From: Erigeron canadensis
Taxonomy: Eukaryota > Streptophyta > Magnoliopsida > Asterales > Asteraceae
NCBI RefSeq assembly: GCF_010389155.1
Contig: NC_057761.1
Location: 21,392,501 to 21,456,500 of the forward strand
DNA length: 64,000 nt
Reading direction: 5' to 3'
Positions 22,702 through 35,583 of this stretch are shown here, piece after piece. The notes below the pieces were generated by a model. It was not told where the DNA came from. It saw nothing but the letters and a program-made list of their open reading frames with translations, and did no database searches. Within the stretch, counting starts at the first letter, position 1; the number at the start of each line of letters is the position of its first letter. Position numbers and translations under genes: made by a program.

Positions 22702-24249
22702 ATTTAGTTTTAAACTGCGAAATTTTAGCAATGTGAAAAATCATACTTTCTCTTTTGCAAAATGTGTTTGATAATTGTATAATATCAATTTTTTTACGGA
22801 CGAGATATATTGTCTATCTTCATAAGTCTCGACATAAGTGTTTACTTTGCAATTTTAAGCAGCCTTAAATCATTTAAAAATTAATATAAAATAGTATTAG
22901 CAAACATAGTGTAATAATGAAGGATGCACATTTTTTTTCTTGAATTCTAATCATATCGGGGTACCATACAAGCCTTGGTATTGAAAAAATCCCAAAATAC
23001 CGAGAATTAGTAGTCCCATATTGATATCAGTTATATTGGAACGAGATCAATACCATATTTGAATGATTTTTGGATCTTCAATTAGTTTGTTTCTTGAATT
23101 TCCAAATTGCGTACTTTATTAATTAATTTACTTTAACTAAAGATAACAAACTAATTCGCATAAATTGTAATCCTTAGCCTTTAGCTCTTGCTATATGTTT
23201 ATATCATGATCCATTTGACTTATAGGTTGTGGTCCACATATTTGTAATTCAACAACTTGTGGATTCTAGTCCCATAATGGACACCCGGTAAATATGTGCA
23301 AGTGTAACATTATGTTTGTGCTTAATATAATTTCCTTTTTAAAGAATTTACATAAACTAAAACGTATTACTAGCATAGTATATCCGCACAATGCAACGGA
23401 ATAAGTCTTTTTTATTTTCTTCATCATAGTTTAACCTAACAAACGAACGTACATGAATACTTAAACAAACACACGAGCTCAAACGAATGATTACTTGTTA
23501 ATTAAGAAAAAGATATTTTTCATTCCGCCCATTTAAAAAAATTAAATGAGCATGAAAATACACAATGAAAAATGTAGAAATTTGAGTAAATATTTGAGGA
23601 ATCATATACTAAGCTATAAGTTATTAAATCTAAATCTTTGATAATATTTTTGCTACCATAAGTTAGACTTGTCAATGTGTTGGCGACCTATTGCTTAGGT
23701 TTTAGACATTAGAAAAATCTATCACAGTTTGAATCTCACTTCCCATATTTGTAAGAGTGAATACTAGGGGAGGGGAGGGGTCGAAAGCCCTAGATTTCAT
23801 TCCAGACATGCGTGGTAATCATCGCATGAATGAAGAAATATGGTAGCTTGATGTTATTTTATTAGTATCTGGTATTTTGCTTGATGTTATTTTATTTTAT
23901 TTAATATATTGTCGTTTTAAAAGAAAATTACCACTAACATAATATAAGTACCAAATTAAACTGTAGAAACTTAATGTTCGTTGTATGATGTTATTAGCGG
24001 AAAAAGCTAATGACAAGATTATGTTGGGTATGATACTAGTTAAAAAAAATTTAAGAATTTGAGTGACCGTTAATTTCAAAAGGGTTATGTTAGTTTCTAT
24101 AAATGGCATGGAAAAATTATCATAGACAAGATGTTCCAAAAGGGTTATGTTGCATGGAAAAATTACCATGTTAAATTGCTATATGCTTTATTTCTTCTTT
24201 GAAGGTGGTCCATTCAAAGCAATAAAGGACCAACAATGAAGAAAATATA
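22702..24249. other. AT-rich intergenic sequence with a Helitron end and a SINE-like piece
   Basis: CTAG at 23370-23373 followed by CCGCACAATGCAACGG looks like a worn minus-strand Helitron 3' end. Around 23680-23830, TTGGCGACCTATTGC and AGTTTGAATCTCAC resemble degenerate A and B boxes of a SINE. Nothing else is recognised. Confidence 0.35.
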
Positions 24250-24254
24250 TAGTT
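24250..24254. other. Target-site duplication TAGTT, left
   Basis: The 5 bases TAGTT flank the left LTR and recur at 35579-35583 after the right LTR. This confirms a single insertion with both LTRs from the same event. Confidence 0.9.
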
Positions 24255-27200
24255 TGTAACACCCCGCTAAAGCGGAATATACGGGATGCACAGACAAGTA
24301 CAAATGCACACAGTACAAGTTCAACACAGCCATTAAGATTAATCAAAGATCAAGAGAACAAAGTCATTCCAGATCATAATTAAATCTAGAACAGAAGTAC
24401 AAATGTTATTACAGAATATAATTGAATCAGAATAGTCAAATTCATAGGACAGAACAATTGTCTCATAGAACAGAACTTCAACTGGAATAGCAATAAGGTC
24501 TTCGGAGCTCCTGAACTTGAACGCACGAACCGTCACCAAAGGAATGAGCTTAGAACGGAAGACTCTTATGCTAAGATCTAGAACCTAGCCTGAAAAGCAT
24601 GTAAGTTCAAAGGTCAACTACAAAAGTAGTTGGTGAGATTCACATAAAGTACTTTATAAATATACATAAGTCTGATATGTATAGAAGTCTAGTCAAAATT
24701 TTGTACGTCTGTCAAAATATACCTTGCTGTAATAATAATAGTTTAGAGTCTGTAATGTACTTAATATGTATGTCTATTATTACTGCTAATCCGCTTGGCC
24801 ATAACGAGCTATGATAATTCAGGGAACTCATGCAATCAGATAGTATATAAGTACAAACTAGGTCAGAACCGGTGACCAAAGCATGTGATCAGAACAGGTG
24901 ATCAATAAGTCTGGGTAATATGCATTCTCCTGTCCTGAGGAGAATGAGGATGGGCCTACCCTAACAGCGCTGTCCATAATACCTACGGTCCATTCCCAGA
25001 ACAGGTGGGAGATGAATTGATAGCAGTAAGTCTTAGGTCTCATACATAGACAATAAGTACATACAAGAATGTATTCAAGATCCTGCCCATTCAAGCTCTA
25101 GAACACACATTTAGAAAATATGTATCATAACATAAATAGTCTGTCTGTAAATAGTCTGTAAATAAATAGTCTGTCTGTCTCAAAATAGTACGTAGAACAG
25201 TCAAGATCATATATATATATAAGTCTGTATATATATGTAAGTACAAAATAGTTTTCATGCTTTTCAGTTCCCGATAAAGAACTTTTAAAAATGTATGAAA
25301 GGGGGAATAAGTGAACTCACAGTGATCTGGTACAATATAGAAAAATAGTACAGTGAACAAGTACAAAGATAGATAAGTATATCTATCGAGATCCAATTAC
25401 GCCTTGCCGAACTCCTATGCACATAATAACCATGTAGAAGTACATATATTAGTCTAAGTGATTATTCAATCACAAATGTCCTTGATGAACTGATGCTTTG
25501 GTCCTTTGAACGTTTTGACTCAAAATAGTTTTAACTGAACTTTACGTACATGAACTGAACTCGAACTGAGCGTTTTAGAACTCACACATAAGTACTTATT
25601 GTGCTAATGAGTTGAACAAGTCTTAAATAATGAACTTTTAGTCATAAGCACTCAGTTATTTGTTCATAGCACTCGTACTTTAATAATCGATAACAACTTA
25701 TGTTTTTGGTGCACTTAAATAGGGTTTGTACCTTGAACGTTGTTTAGCTCGATTTATGAACTAGCTTTGTCGTCAAGCTGTAGCCTTGAATATACTTAAT
25801 CAAGTGTGCATCTTGATTGAATTAGGGTTTAAGAACTAAGATCATTTTAGAGAGATTAGGGACAAGGTCGACTAGTGTTTTATGTAAGCAAATTAATTCA
25901 GGTCCAATGCACAAAATCGTCTCACATTTGTTATTTAGATCGTCCCACTATTGCACAACTTTAGGTCGTTTTAGGTTCATTGCCAAAAGAGATCGTTTCT
26001 TGTTCATGGTCAGAAGAGATCGTTTCAGGTTGAGGTTAGTTTAGATTGTTTTGGCTCACTGCATTTAGATCGTTTCAGTATTTGTGGCATTAAGATCGTT
26101 TCACTTTCATAGTGATTTAGATCGTTTTAGACTTCTTCTTCAAAAGAGATCGTCTTACTGCTTCATCATTTAGATCGTTCTATTGCTTCTCCATTTTATC
26201 AAACAGATCGTTTTAGGAACTTGAGGGAAGTAAAACGATCTGTTTAAGATCGTTTCAAAACAACGTAGACAGCAACTAGGTTCTGATCGATTAACACATC
26301 AGACTCATACCATGATTCGAATCAGAATTCCATTTGAGCTAAACCGATCACTGATCAGTTACCCCTATGAGAACCAAGAACGAACTACACTTCAAACACA
26401 ACAACAACGAGCAGCAGCAGTAGCAGCTCAAGAACACGAATACGAGTCCAAACCACCAAGAATCAAGTCTATATAGGGGTCTAAGTCGATCTTGGAACGT
26501 GTTAGAACATAATATTAGTACATGTTAACATATTAACACCATTTTCTTATCACATTTTCAGATTTCAGAATCAATTTAACACATGAACACTTGGTGGTTT
26601 CAAGAACAAGTTATGCTTATATTTGAAAAATGGGTTTTGCGATTTAATCACGTTATGACCCAAATTTGTTCACCAAAATGATGTTAAACACATTTAGACA
26701 CAAACCCATTGCTTATAAACATGATTTCTTAACAAAAATCGGACCAAATCATCAAGAACAAGAACAAAAAAAGTACACTTTTATTTTGATTGTTATTACC
26801 TGTGATTTGATTCTAGAAACGTGTTTTGATCGTCACAAGGAACCCAAAAGTACAAGTGATTTCACTCAAACAACCCAAAATCAAGGTGGTGATTTTGTGT
26901 GTGTCTATATGTCTGACTATGTGTTTTTAGTGAGAGAGTGAGAAATGGAGGTGATGAATGACTAGTGAAGTTTTAGGGTTTTACATTTTCTTTCTATACC
27001 TTCCCATAATAAATGAAATTTCATAAGTACAAGGACTATTTTTCAGTTATTGTGGACTAGAACTCTTATGAACTTTAACCATTTATGAACCGAACTTACC
27101 GTATTATTGTACATAATCATGAACTCGATGTATAATAACATTATTTAGATCAAAGAGAAGTTCACATAAGCACATAATGAACGTCTAAATTAAGAGTCTA

Positions 27201-27291
27201 GAACTTAAACAAACTGAACTGTCTGGTCGATCAAGTGGCAATTGTACGTTTTTAAGAACTTAAATGGGGCATTTCTGGGACGGTTGTTACA
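24255..27291 (-). repeat. 3' LTR of the chromovirus
   Basis: 3037 bp, with TGTAACA...TGTTACA short inverted ends. In plus orientation it starts TGTAACACCCCGCTAAAGCG and ends GACGGTTGTTACA. From 25915 to 26260 the motif AGATCGT recurs about thirteen times, a candidate enhancer array. Small open frames in it are not genes. Confidence 0.9.
25915..26260 (-). promoter_or_regulatory. AGATCGT iteron array in the LTR
   Basis: About thirteen copies of AGATCGTYYY occur at irregular 20-40 base spacing. The array is repeated in the other LTR (34145-34490) and in a variant AGATCGTCC form in the solo LTR (61080-61455). In the element's sense it lies in the first half of the LTR. Its function is inferred from repetition only. 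Confidence 0.4.
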
Positions 27292-27302
27292 TTCTCCCCC
27301 AC
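27292..27302 (-). other. Polypurine tract
   Basis: On the minus strand GTGGGGGAGAA directly abuts the TGT start of the 3' LTR. This is the plus-strand primer site of Ty3/gypsy elements. Confidence 0.85.
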
Positions 27303-27324
27303 TTGGAAGATTTCGCCCTCGAAA

Positions 27325-29490
27325 TTAAGAGTCTCGTCGTTCAAAAAGGTGAGGGTACTTTTTTTTAATGAAGTCCTCGCGTTCCCAGGTGTCATTATAC
27401 CCATGTCTAGCATTCCAACGTACACGAACTAGGGGTACGCGGCTTTGTCTTGTCTGTTTAGCATCCTTGTCTATGATCTCGATAGGCTCTTTAGTGAACT
27501 CAAGCCCTTCGTCTATATGAACATCCTTAACAGGAATGACGGTCGGGTCGTCCGCCATGCACTTCTTAAGATTGGACACGTGAAAAGTGTCATGAACACC
27601 GCCTAGCTCTAACGGTAGTTCCAGCTTGTACGCTACTGGTCCCACACGTTTAATGATCTTATAAGGCCCAATGTACCGAGGTGCCAACTTGCCTCTCTTG
27701 CCGAACCGGGCAGTACCTTTCCATGGTGAAACTTTCAAAAGAACTTTGTCGCCTACCTCGAACTCAAGAGGTTTACGGCGTTTGTCTGCATAGGACTTTT
27801 GTCTGTCTTGAGCTGCCTTGAGCTTTTCTTTGATAACAGCTATTTTGTCCATGGTGGTCTGTACAACTGGGAGCTTCGTCCAGCTTCTCTCACCGGCATC
27901 TAACCAACAGAGTGGTGATCTGCACTTACGACCATACAAGGCCTCGAACGGTGCACACTGAATGCTCGTGTGATAGCTTTTATTGTACGAGAACTCGATC
28001 AACGGAAGATGTTTATCCCAACTCCCTCTAAACTCTAATGCACAAGAACGGAGCATGTCTTCCAGAGTCTGAATAGTACGTTCGCTTTGCCCGTCTGACT
28101 GTGGGTGATAAGCGGTGCTCAGATTAAGTCTAGTACCTAACGCTTCTTGAAGTGACTGCCAAAAGTCGGACGTGAAGCGCGGATCACGGTCAGATACAAT
28201 CAATAAAGGAACACCGTACTTAGTCACGATATCGTCTATATAGATCTTAGCAAGCCTCTCCAGTAAGTAATCATCTCGAATAGGAAGAAAACGGGCTGAT
28301 TTCGTTAGTCTGTCTACAATAACCCAAATGGAGTTATGGTTGTTCTTCGTACGAGGCAGTTTCATAATGAAGTCCATAGCAATGTCTTCCCACTTCCACA
28401 CCGGGATTTCCAACTGCTTCAACAATCTAGAAGGTTTCCGATGTTGGATCTTGACTTTAGAACATGTCAGACATCTGCTGACGTACTCAAAGATCTCTCT
28501 CTTCATCCCAGGCCACCAATAGTCTAGCTTCAAGTTCTTGTACATTTTGTCTGCGCCTGGATGAATCAAGTACTTAGAACGGTGAGCTTCCTGCATGATG
28601 ATCTCTCGAATACCATTAGCTGCAGGGATCCAAACTCGGTTCTTGAACTTTCTGACTCCATTATCATCAACTTCGAATTCCTGAGCGATGGGTCCTAACC
28701 GCTCAGCTTTTATACTGTCTTTCGATCTCAAGCCGAACTCTTGGCCTTTGATCACAAGTTGCCTCAAGTCTGTACGACCTGCCTCCTTAATGGATAAGAT
28801 TTTGACTCGTTCTGTTCGGCTCAGCGTGTCGGCTACTACATTCGCCTTCCCGGGATGGTACTTGATTTCACAGTCATAATCACTCAGCAATTCCACCCAA
28901 CGCCTCTGTCTCATGTTCAGCTCTTTCTGGTTGAATACGTGTTGCAAGCTCTTGTGATCGGTAAAGATAGTACACTTGGTTCCGTATAAGTAATGCCTCC
29001 AAATCTTCAAAGCGAACACAACTGCTCCAAGTTCTAGGTCGTGGGTGGTATAGTTCTTTTCGTGCACTTTGAGTTGTCTGGATGCGTAGGCGATCACCTT
29101 GCCTCTTTGCATCAGTACACAGCCTAGACCTTGATGTGAAGCGTCACAGTACACAACAAAGTCTTCAGTACCGTCTGGTAAAGCTAGAACAGGTGCTTTA
29201 CACAGTTTGTCTTTTGAGGTTTGAAAGGCTTGTTCTTGCTGATCACCCCAAATGAAGTCTCGAGTCTTTTGCGTCAATTGTGTCAAGGGTAGTGCGATCT
29301 TAGAAAAGTTTTCGATAAAACGACGATAATAACCAGCTAATCCGAGGAAACTACGAACTTCAGTGGGAGCTTTCGGGGCCTCCCACTTCTTGATGGCTTC
29401 AACCTTAGCCGGATCGACATGAATGCCCTCCTCATTTACAACATGGCCTAAGAACTGTACTTGGCGAAGCCAGAAAGCCAGAACTCGCAC
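27325..29490 (-). pseudogene. Chromovirus pol: RNase H, integrase, chromodomain
   Basis: This 721-residue open frame is the intact 3' part of pol. It starts just after the reverse transcriptase thumb. RNase H (about 110-230) shows [11 protein letters not shown] and FTDHKSL. Integrase has an H/H/C-C zinc region ending CLTC (about 305-345) and a core with DFI, DRDPRF and the SERT glutamate (about 375-545). The C-terminal chromodomain contains [18 protein letters not shown] (about 660-715) and would steer integration to heterochromatin. The frame is separated from the upstream RT by an 8-bp duplication (CTTTCTGG) near 29480, so no full polyprotein can be made. Confidence 0.88.
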
Positions 29491-30715
29491 TTAGAAAATT
29501 TAGCATATAACTCCTCTTTTCGAAGGAGTTGAAGAACAGAACGTAAGTGTTGCTCATGGTCGGTCTTGTTTCAGGAGTATACGAGAATATCGTCAATGAA
29601 CACGATCACAAATTTGTCTAAGAACGGACGACAGACACGATTCATTAAGTCCATGAAAATAGCTGGAGCATTAGTCAGACCAAATGGCATAACGAGGAAC
29701 TCGTAATGACCATAGCGAGTACGAAAGGCTGTCTTTGGGACATCACCATCTTGAACACGAATCTGGTGATAGCCCGAACGTAGATCGATCTTAAAAAGTA
29801 CGAGGCACCTTGCAATTGGTCAAATAGATCGTCTATGCGAGGTAGAGGATATCGGTTCTTAATGGTCAATTTGTTCAGTTCACGATAGTCTATGCACATT
29901 CTCATCGAGCCATCTTTCTTTTTAACGAACAAGATCGGTGCACCCCAAGGGGATGAACTGGGACGGATAAAGCCTTTGCTCAAGAGTTCTTGTAATTGGT
30001 TGGACAGTTCTTGCATTTCAGGAGGAGCTAGACGATACGGTGCTTTAGCGACAGGTGCTGCACCGGGAACAAGATCAATATTGAACTCGACTTGTCTCAC
30101 AGGTGGTACACCCGGTAAGTCATCAGGAAAGACATCTGGAAAGTCCCGAACGATGGGGATGTCTTGAACTTTAAGTTCTTTAGCACTTTTGTCGATGACA
30201 TGAGCTAAGTACACGAGATGGTCTTTCTTGTCTAAGTACTTGCGGAACTTAATGGCTGAGACGATCTTTAGCTCGTTCGTGGACTTATCGCCTTGTACTA
30301 TCAGGATCTCGCTGTTCTGGAGTGGTATATGAACTGTTTTCTCGTGGCAACAAATAGTCGCGTGGTGTTTGGATAGCCAGTCCATTCCCACGATAATATC
30401 AAAACTACTAAGTTCAACAGGAATTAGGTCAATCGTAAAAGTCTTGTCTACTAAAACCAAGGGACAGTCTAGAGCAATTTCATTAGTGCGGTACTGTTGG
30501 CCATTAGCGTACTCTACTACATACTTATCATTTAGTCTGCTAGTTTTCATGTCAGTCTTAGCTTTAAAGTCTAATGCAACAAAGCTACGTTCAGCACCGG
30601 AGTCAAATAGTGCTGAAGCGTAATGATCGTTCAGAAGAAAAGTACCTGTCACAACCCGTGGGTTCTGACGAGCTTCCTCAGCGTTCAGAGCAAAAACCCG
30701 AGCGTTAGCAGGGCC
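29491..30715 (-). pseudogene. Chromovirus pol: protease and reverse transcriptase, broken
   Basis: The protease motif [12 protein letters not shown] lies near the start (about 30615). Then come [10 protein letters not shown] and the RT fingers/palm up to [12 protein letters not shown]. At about 29800 a small deletion shifts the frame and the open frame closes at 29675. In the alternative frame RT continues through [11 protein letters not shown] and the catalytic FIDDILVYS (about 29575-29600), followed by an in-frame TGA. The reverse transcriptase cannot be functional. Confidence 0.85.
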
Positions 30716-31990
30716 CTATCAGTTTTGCTGGTGCTGGCGGTTTTGGTTCTGCTGTCTTGGTCCGCGTGGATGAGCATCACGCTGAACATGGGCGTTCTGA
30801 ATCTGATTTTGATTTCTTTGAACTGGTGCAGGAGGTGGTAGAGGAAGTCTGCCATTCCTCATCTGAGGATTTCTGTTCACTGGCGGAGGATTAGCTCTGA
30901 TCATGTTTGTCGACACAACATTGTAGTACCTAGCCAAGTGCCCAATGCCTTGGCACTTGTAACAAGTGGGACAAGCACCAGTGTGGTGTAGATGGAACTG
31001 AGAGCACTTAGGAGCAGCTCCAGAATACCTAGGCGGCTCAGGTACAGTTGTCACAGCATAATTCTTCAAAATCTTCCCCTTCTTACTCGGGGGCTCAACT
31101 TTCTTCTCAACAACCTCTTCAGCTTTTCTCTTTCCCTTCTCAACACTTTCCAACACATCCCCGGATCTGATGATGTCCTTGGTCAAAGTCTTAGCCAATA
31201 CAGTGGCTCTGGACATAGTCTTAGGACCCTTGCTAGTGAGAGCACGACGAACTTCCGGAATCAAACCCCAGATAAAGCGGTCAATCTTCTTCTCCTCCGT
31301 ACATGCTAGATGTGGTACAAGTCTGGCAAACTTGTTGAACCTCAAGATATACTTCTCAATCTCCATCCCCTTCATCTTCAAGTCCCAAAACTCCTGCTCT
31401 AACTCTTGCAATGCATCCTTGGTGCAGAACTCGGCTCTCATCATCTTCTGGAGTTCTTCCCAAGTGTGAGCATATGCCGACTTTTTGCCATCAGTTGAAA
31501 CAACGCCAGTCCACCATTACCTGGCAGCACCGTCAAACTGACTAGTAGCATGCTCCACCATCTTCTCCTCTGCAGTCTCTGTGTGATATAAAGCCTCCTC
31601 CATGTTCTCAAACCACATCAACAACTCCGAAGCTCCCTTTTCTCCTGTATAAACTGGGGGTTTGCACTGGGTGAAGGTCTTGAATGAACAACCTCTGCTG
31701 CGGGTAACTCTGCCCTCAGTAGCAGCTTTGGTGTTAATCTGGCTAGCACCTTCAGAATCACTGTGCACTACCTGATTCTGTTCAGGTTCTCCCTGAGTCT
31801 TCTTGGTGCCTTCGGTCAGCGGAATCTCTAACATCTGAGCAACTTGAGTAGCAATGTTGGGTATCATCGCATTCATGCGGTTGGTGACAAGATTTGCTAC
31901 GTCTTCTAAAGTGAAGTTGACGGTAGCATCGGTACCAGTGGGTTCAGTTGTTGGTGCAGTCTTAGCCTTTCGTGCACGCGTAGGCGGCAT
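30716..31990 (-). pseudogene. Chromovirus gag, with nonsense codons
   Basis: The start MPPTRARK is at 31990. A gag/capsid domain follows (DRFIWGLIPEVRRAL), then a single zinc knuckle CYKCQGIGHLARYY in which the final Cys is replaced by Tyr. TAA at 31517-31519 interrupts the frame. Tandem TGA-TAG at 30716-30721 separates it from protease. All segments are in one frame, so gag and pol were originally a single open frame. The substitutions look like transitions expected from methylated-C decay. Confidence 0.85.
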
Positions 31991-32463
31991 TCTTCCTTAT
32001 GCCCCTAATAAGATGAAAATAAGAACTCGATTACGATTCGTATAAGTCTGTAACTCCAAGCACGTGGTACGTCTATAAAATGATCATTGATAGCATGTTA
32101 TATGAACAAAAACGGCCGTCGGTCGCACGTCAAGGACCTATAGTTGTATAAGCTCTAAGGCCTATAGATGATGTACTAGTACGTAAGTCTTTCAAGCACG
32201 AATGAGCCAGAAGAGAACAAATGAACATGAACGATATTGCACGAAGTTCCTAATTGAGCTCTAAGAATTGGATGACACCTTCAATAACACACCTTGAGGT
32301 CCTAGGTGCTTTTATCTTAGTTATATGTAGTTGATCAGGTTACATATAATTATGATAAAAGTACCTACTACTCAAACCGGTCATCAAAGAATCACCTCAG
32401 AGTGGAATCAAGTTATAGCTCAAGTTTTCCTTAGCGAAAAACTCGGTGTTCACTATAACCACG

Positions 32464-32476
32464 GGCTCTGATACCA
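32464..32476 (-). other. Primer binding site (initiator tRNA-Met)
   Basis: Minus strand TGGTATCAGAGCC begins two bases inside the 5' LTR. It is complementary to the 3' end of plant initiator tRNA-Met, the usual primer of this family. Confidence 0.88.
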
Positions 32477-32478
32477 AC

Positions 32479-35400
32479 TATAACACCCCGCTAAAGTGGA
32501 ATATACGGGATGCACAGACAAGTACAAATGCACACAGTACAAGTTCAACACAACCATTAAGATTAATCAAAGATCAAGAGAACAAAGTCATTCCAGATCA
32601 TAATTAAATCTAGAACAGAAGTACAAATGTTATTACAGAATATAATTGAATCAGAATAGTCAAATTCATAGGACAGAACAATTGTCTCATAGAACAGAAC
32701 TTGAACTGGAATAACAATAAGGTCTTCGGAGCTCCTGAACTTGAACGCACGAACCGTCACCAAAGGAATGAGCTTAGAACGGAAGACTCTTATGCTAAGA
32801 TCTAGAACCTAGCCTGAAAAGCATGTAAGTTCAAAGGTCAACTACAAAAGTAGTTGGTGAGATTCACATAAAGTACTTTATAAATATACATAAGTCTGAT
32901 ATGTATAAAAGTCTAGTCAAAATTTTGTACGTCTGTCAAAATATACCTTGCTGTAATAATAATAGTTTAGAGTCTGTAATGTACTTAATATGTATGTCTA
33001 TTATTACTGCTAATCCGCTTGGCCATAACGAGCTATGATAATTCAGGGAACTCATGCAATCAGATAGTATATAAGTACGAACTAGGTCAGAACCGGTGAC
33101 CAAAGCATGTGATCAGAACAGGTGATCAATAAGTCTGGGTAATATGCATTCTCCTGTCCTGAGGAGAATGAGGATGGGCCTACCCTAACAGCGTTGTTCA
33201 TAATACCTACGGTCCATTCCCAGAATAGGTGGGAGATGAATTGATAGCAGTAAGTCTTAGGTCTCATACATAGACAATAAGTACATACAAGAATGTATTC
33301 AAGATCCTGCCCATTCAAGATCTAGAACACACATTTAGAAAATATGTATCATAACATAAATAGTCTGTCTGTAAATAGTCTGTAAATAAATAGTCTGTCT
33401 GTCTCAAAATAGTACGTAGAACAGTCAAGATCATATATATATATATATATATAAGTCTGTATATATATATAAGTACAAAATAGTTTTCATGTTTTTCAGT
33501 TCCCGATAAAGAACTTTTAAAAATGTATGAAAGGGGGAATAAGTGAACTCACAGTGATCTAGTACAATATAGAGAACTAGTACAGTGAACAAGTACAAAG
33601 ATAGATAAGTATATCTATCGAGATCCAATTACGCCTTGCCGAACTCCTATGCACATAATAACCATGTAGAAGTACATATATTAGTCTAAGTGATTATTCA
33701 ATCACAAATGTCCTTGATGAACTGATGCTTTGGTCCTTTGAACGTTTTGACTCAAAATAGTTTTAACTGAACTTTACGTACATGAACTGAACTCGAACTG
33801 AGCGTTTTAGAACTCACACATAAGTACTTATTGTGCTAATGAGTTGAACAAGTCTTAAATAATGAACTTTTAGTCATAAGCACTCAGTTATTTGTTCATA
33901 GCACTCGTACTTTAATAATCGATAACAACTTATGTTTTTGGTGCACTTAAATAGGGTTTGTACCTTGAACGTTGTTTAGCTCGATTTATGAACTAGCTTT
34001 GTCGTCAAGCTGTAGCCTTGAATATACTTAATCAAGTGTGCATCTTGATTGAATTAGGGTTTAAGAACTAAGATCATTTTAGAGAGATTAGGGACAAGGT
34101 CGACTAGTGTTTTATGTAAGCAAATTAATTCAGGTCCAATGCACAAAATCGTCTCACATTTGTTATTTAGATCGTCCCACTATTGCACAACTTTAGGTCG
34201 TTTTAGGTTCATTGCCAAAAGAGATCGTTTCTTGTTCATGGTCAGGATAGATCGTTTCAGGTTGAGGTTAGTTTAGATTGTTTTGGCTCACTGCATTTAG
34301 ATTGTTTCAGTATTTGTGGCATTAAGATCGTTTCACTTTCATAGTGATTTAGATCGTTTTAGACTTCTTCTTCAAAAGAGATCGTCTTACTGCTTCATCA
34401 TTTAGATCGTTCTATTGCTTCTCCATTTTATCAAACAGATCGTTTTAGGAACTTGAGGGAAGTAAAACGATCTGTTTAAGATCGTTTCAAAACAACGTAG
34501 ACAGCAACTAGGTTCTGATCGATTAACACATCAGACTCATGCCATGATTCGAATCAGAATTCCATTTGAGCTAAACCGATCACTGATCAGTTACCCCTAT
34601 GAGAACCAAGAACGAACTACACTTCAAACACAACAACAACGAGCAGCAGTAGTAGCAGCTCAAGAACACGAATACGAGTCCAAACCACCAAGAATCAAGT
34701 CTATATAGGGGTCTAAGTCGATCTTGGAACGTGTTAGAACATAATATTAGTACATGTTAACATATTAACACCATTTTCTTATCACATTTTCAGATTTCAG
34801 AATCAATTTAACACATGAACACTTGGTGGTTTCAAGAACAAGTTATGCTTATATTTGAAAAATGGGTTTTGCGATTTAATCACGTTATGACCCAAATTTG
34901 TTCACCAAAATGATGTTAAACACATTTAGACACAAACCCATTGCTTATAAACATGATTTCTTAACAAAAATCGGACCAAATCATCAAGAACAAGAACATA
35001 AAAAGTACACTTTTATTTTGATCAAATCCTCCAAAGATGTTGTTATTACCTGTGATTTGATTCTAGAAACGTGTTTTGATCATCACAAGGAACCCAAAAG
35101 TACAAGTGATTTCACTCAAACAACCCAAAATCAAGGTGGTGATTTTGTGTGTGTCTATATGTCTGACTATGTGTTTTTAGTGAGAGACTGAGAAATGGAG
35201 ATGATGAATGACTAGTGAAGTTTTAGGGTAGAAATGGAGATGATGAATGACTAGTGAAGTTTTAGGGTTTTACATTTTCTTTCTATACCTTCCCATAATA
35301 AATGAAATTTCATAAGTACAAGGACTATTTTTCAGTTATTGTGGACTAGAACTCTTATGAACTTTAACCATTTATGAACCGAACTTACCGTATTATTGTA

Positions 35401-35578
35401 CATAATCATGAACTCGATGTATAATAACATTATTTAGATCAAAAAGAAGTTCACATAAGCACATAATGAATGTCTAAAGTAAGTCTAGAACTTAAAAAAA
35501 CTGAACTGTCTGGCCGATCAAGTGGCAATTATACGTTTTTAAGAACTTAAATGGGGCATTTCTGGGACGGTTGTTACA
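32479..35578 (-). repeat. 5' LTR of the chromovirus
   Basis: 3100 bp. The end next to the PBS reads TATAAC instead of TGTAAC, so the terminal dinucleotide has mutated. Relative to the other LTR it has an extra ~18 bases near 35024, a ~37-base tandem duplication near 35190-35265 and a longer TA microsatellite near 33435. Confidence 0.9.
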
Positions 35579-35583
35579 TAGTT
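35579..35583. other. Target-site duplication TAGTT, right
   Basis: It matches 24250-24254. Confidence 0.9.

Larger units (their letters stand above)
24255..35578 (-). mobile_element. Ty3/gypsy chromovirus (Tekay-like), 11.3 kb, two LTRs
   Basis: A complete insertion in minus orientation: 3' LTR 24255-27291, PPT 27292-27302, gag-pol 27325-31990, PBS 32464-32476, 5' LTR 32479-35578, TSD TAGTT. The order RT-RNaseH-integrase with a C-terminal chromodomain places it in the chromoviruses; the integrase tail and the long LTRs fit Tekay. The LTRs differ by scattered substitutions and three indels that explain the 63-bp length difference, indicating a fairly recent insertion. The coding region carries several lesions. 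Confidence 0.92.

Noticed and set aside
25200..25240. TA-rich microsatellites in the LTRs as possible origins or matrix sites.
   Set aside because: Simple dinucleotide repeats with length differences between the LTRs; nothing specific supports a function.
27325..31990. Opposite-strand open frames within the retroelement (for example 28328-28522 and 30369-30623).
   Set aside because: Shadows of the conserved gag-pol frame on the minus strand.
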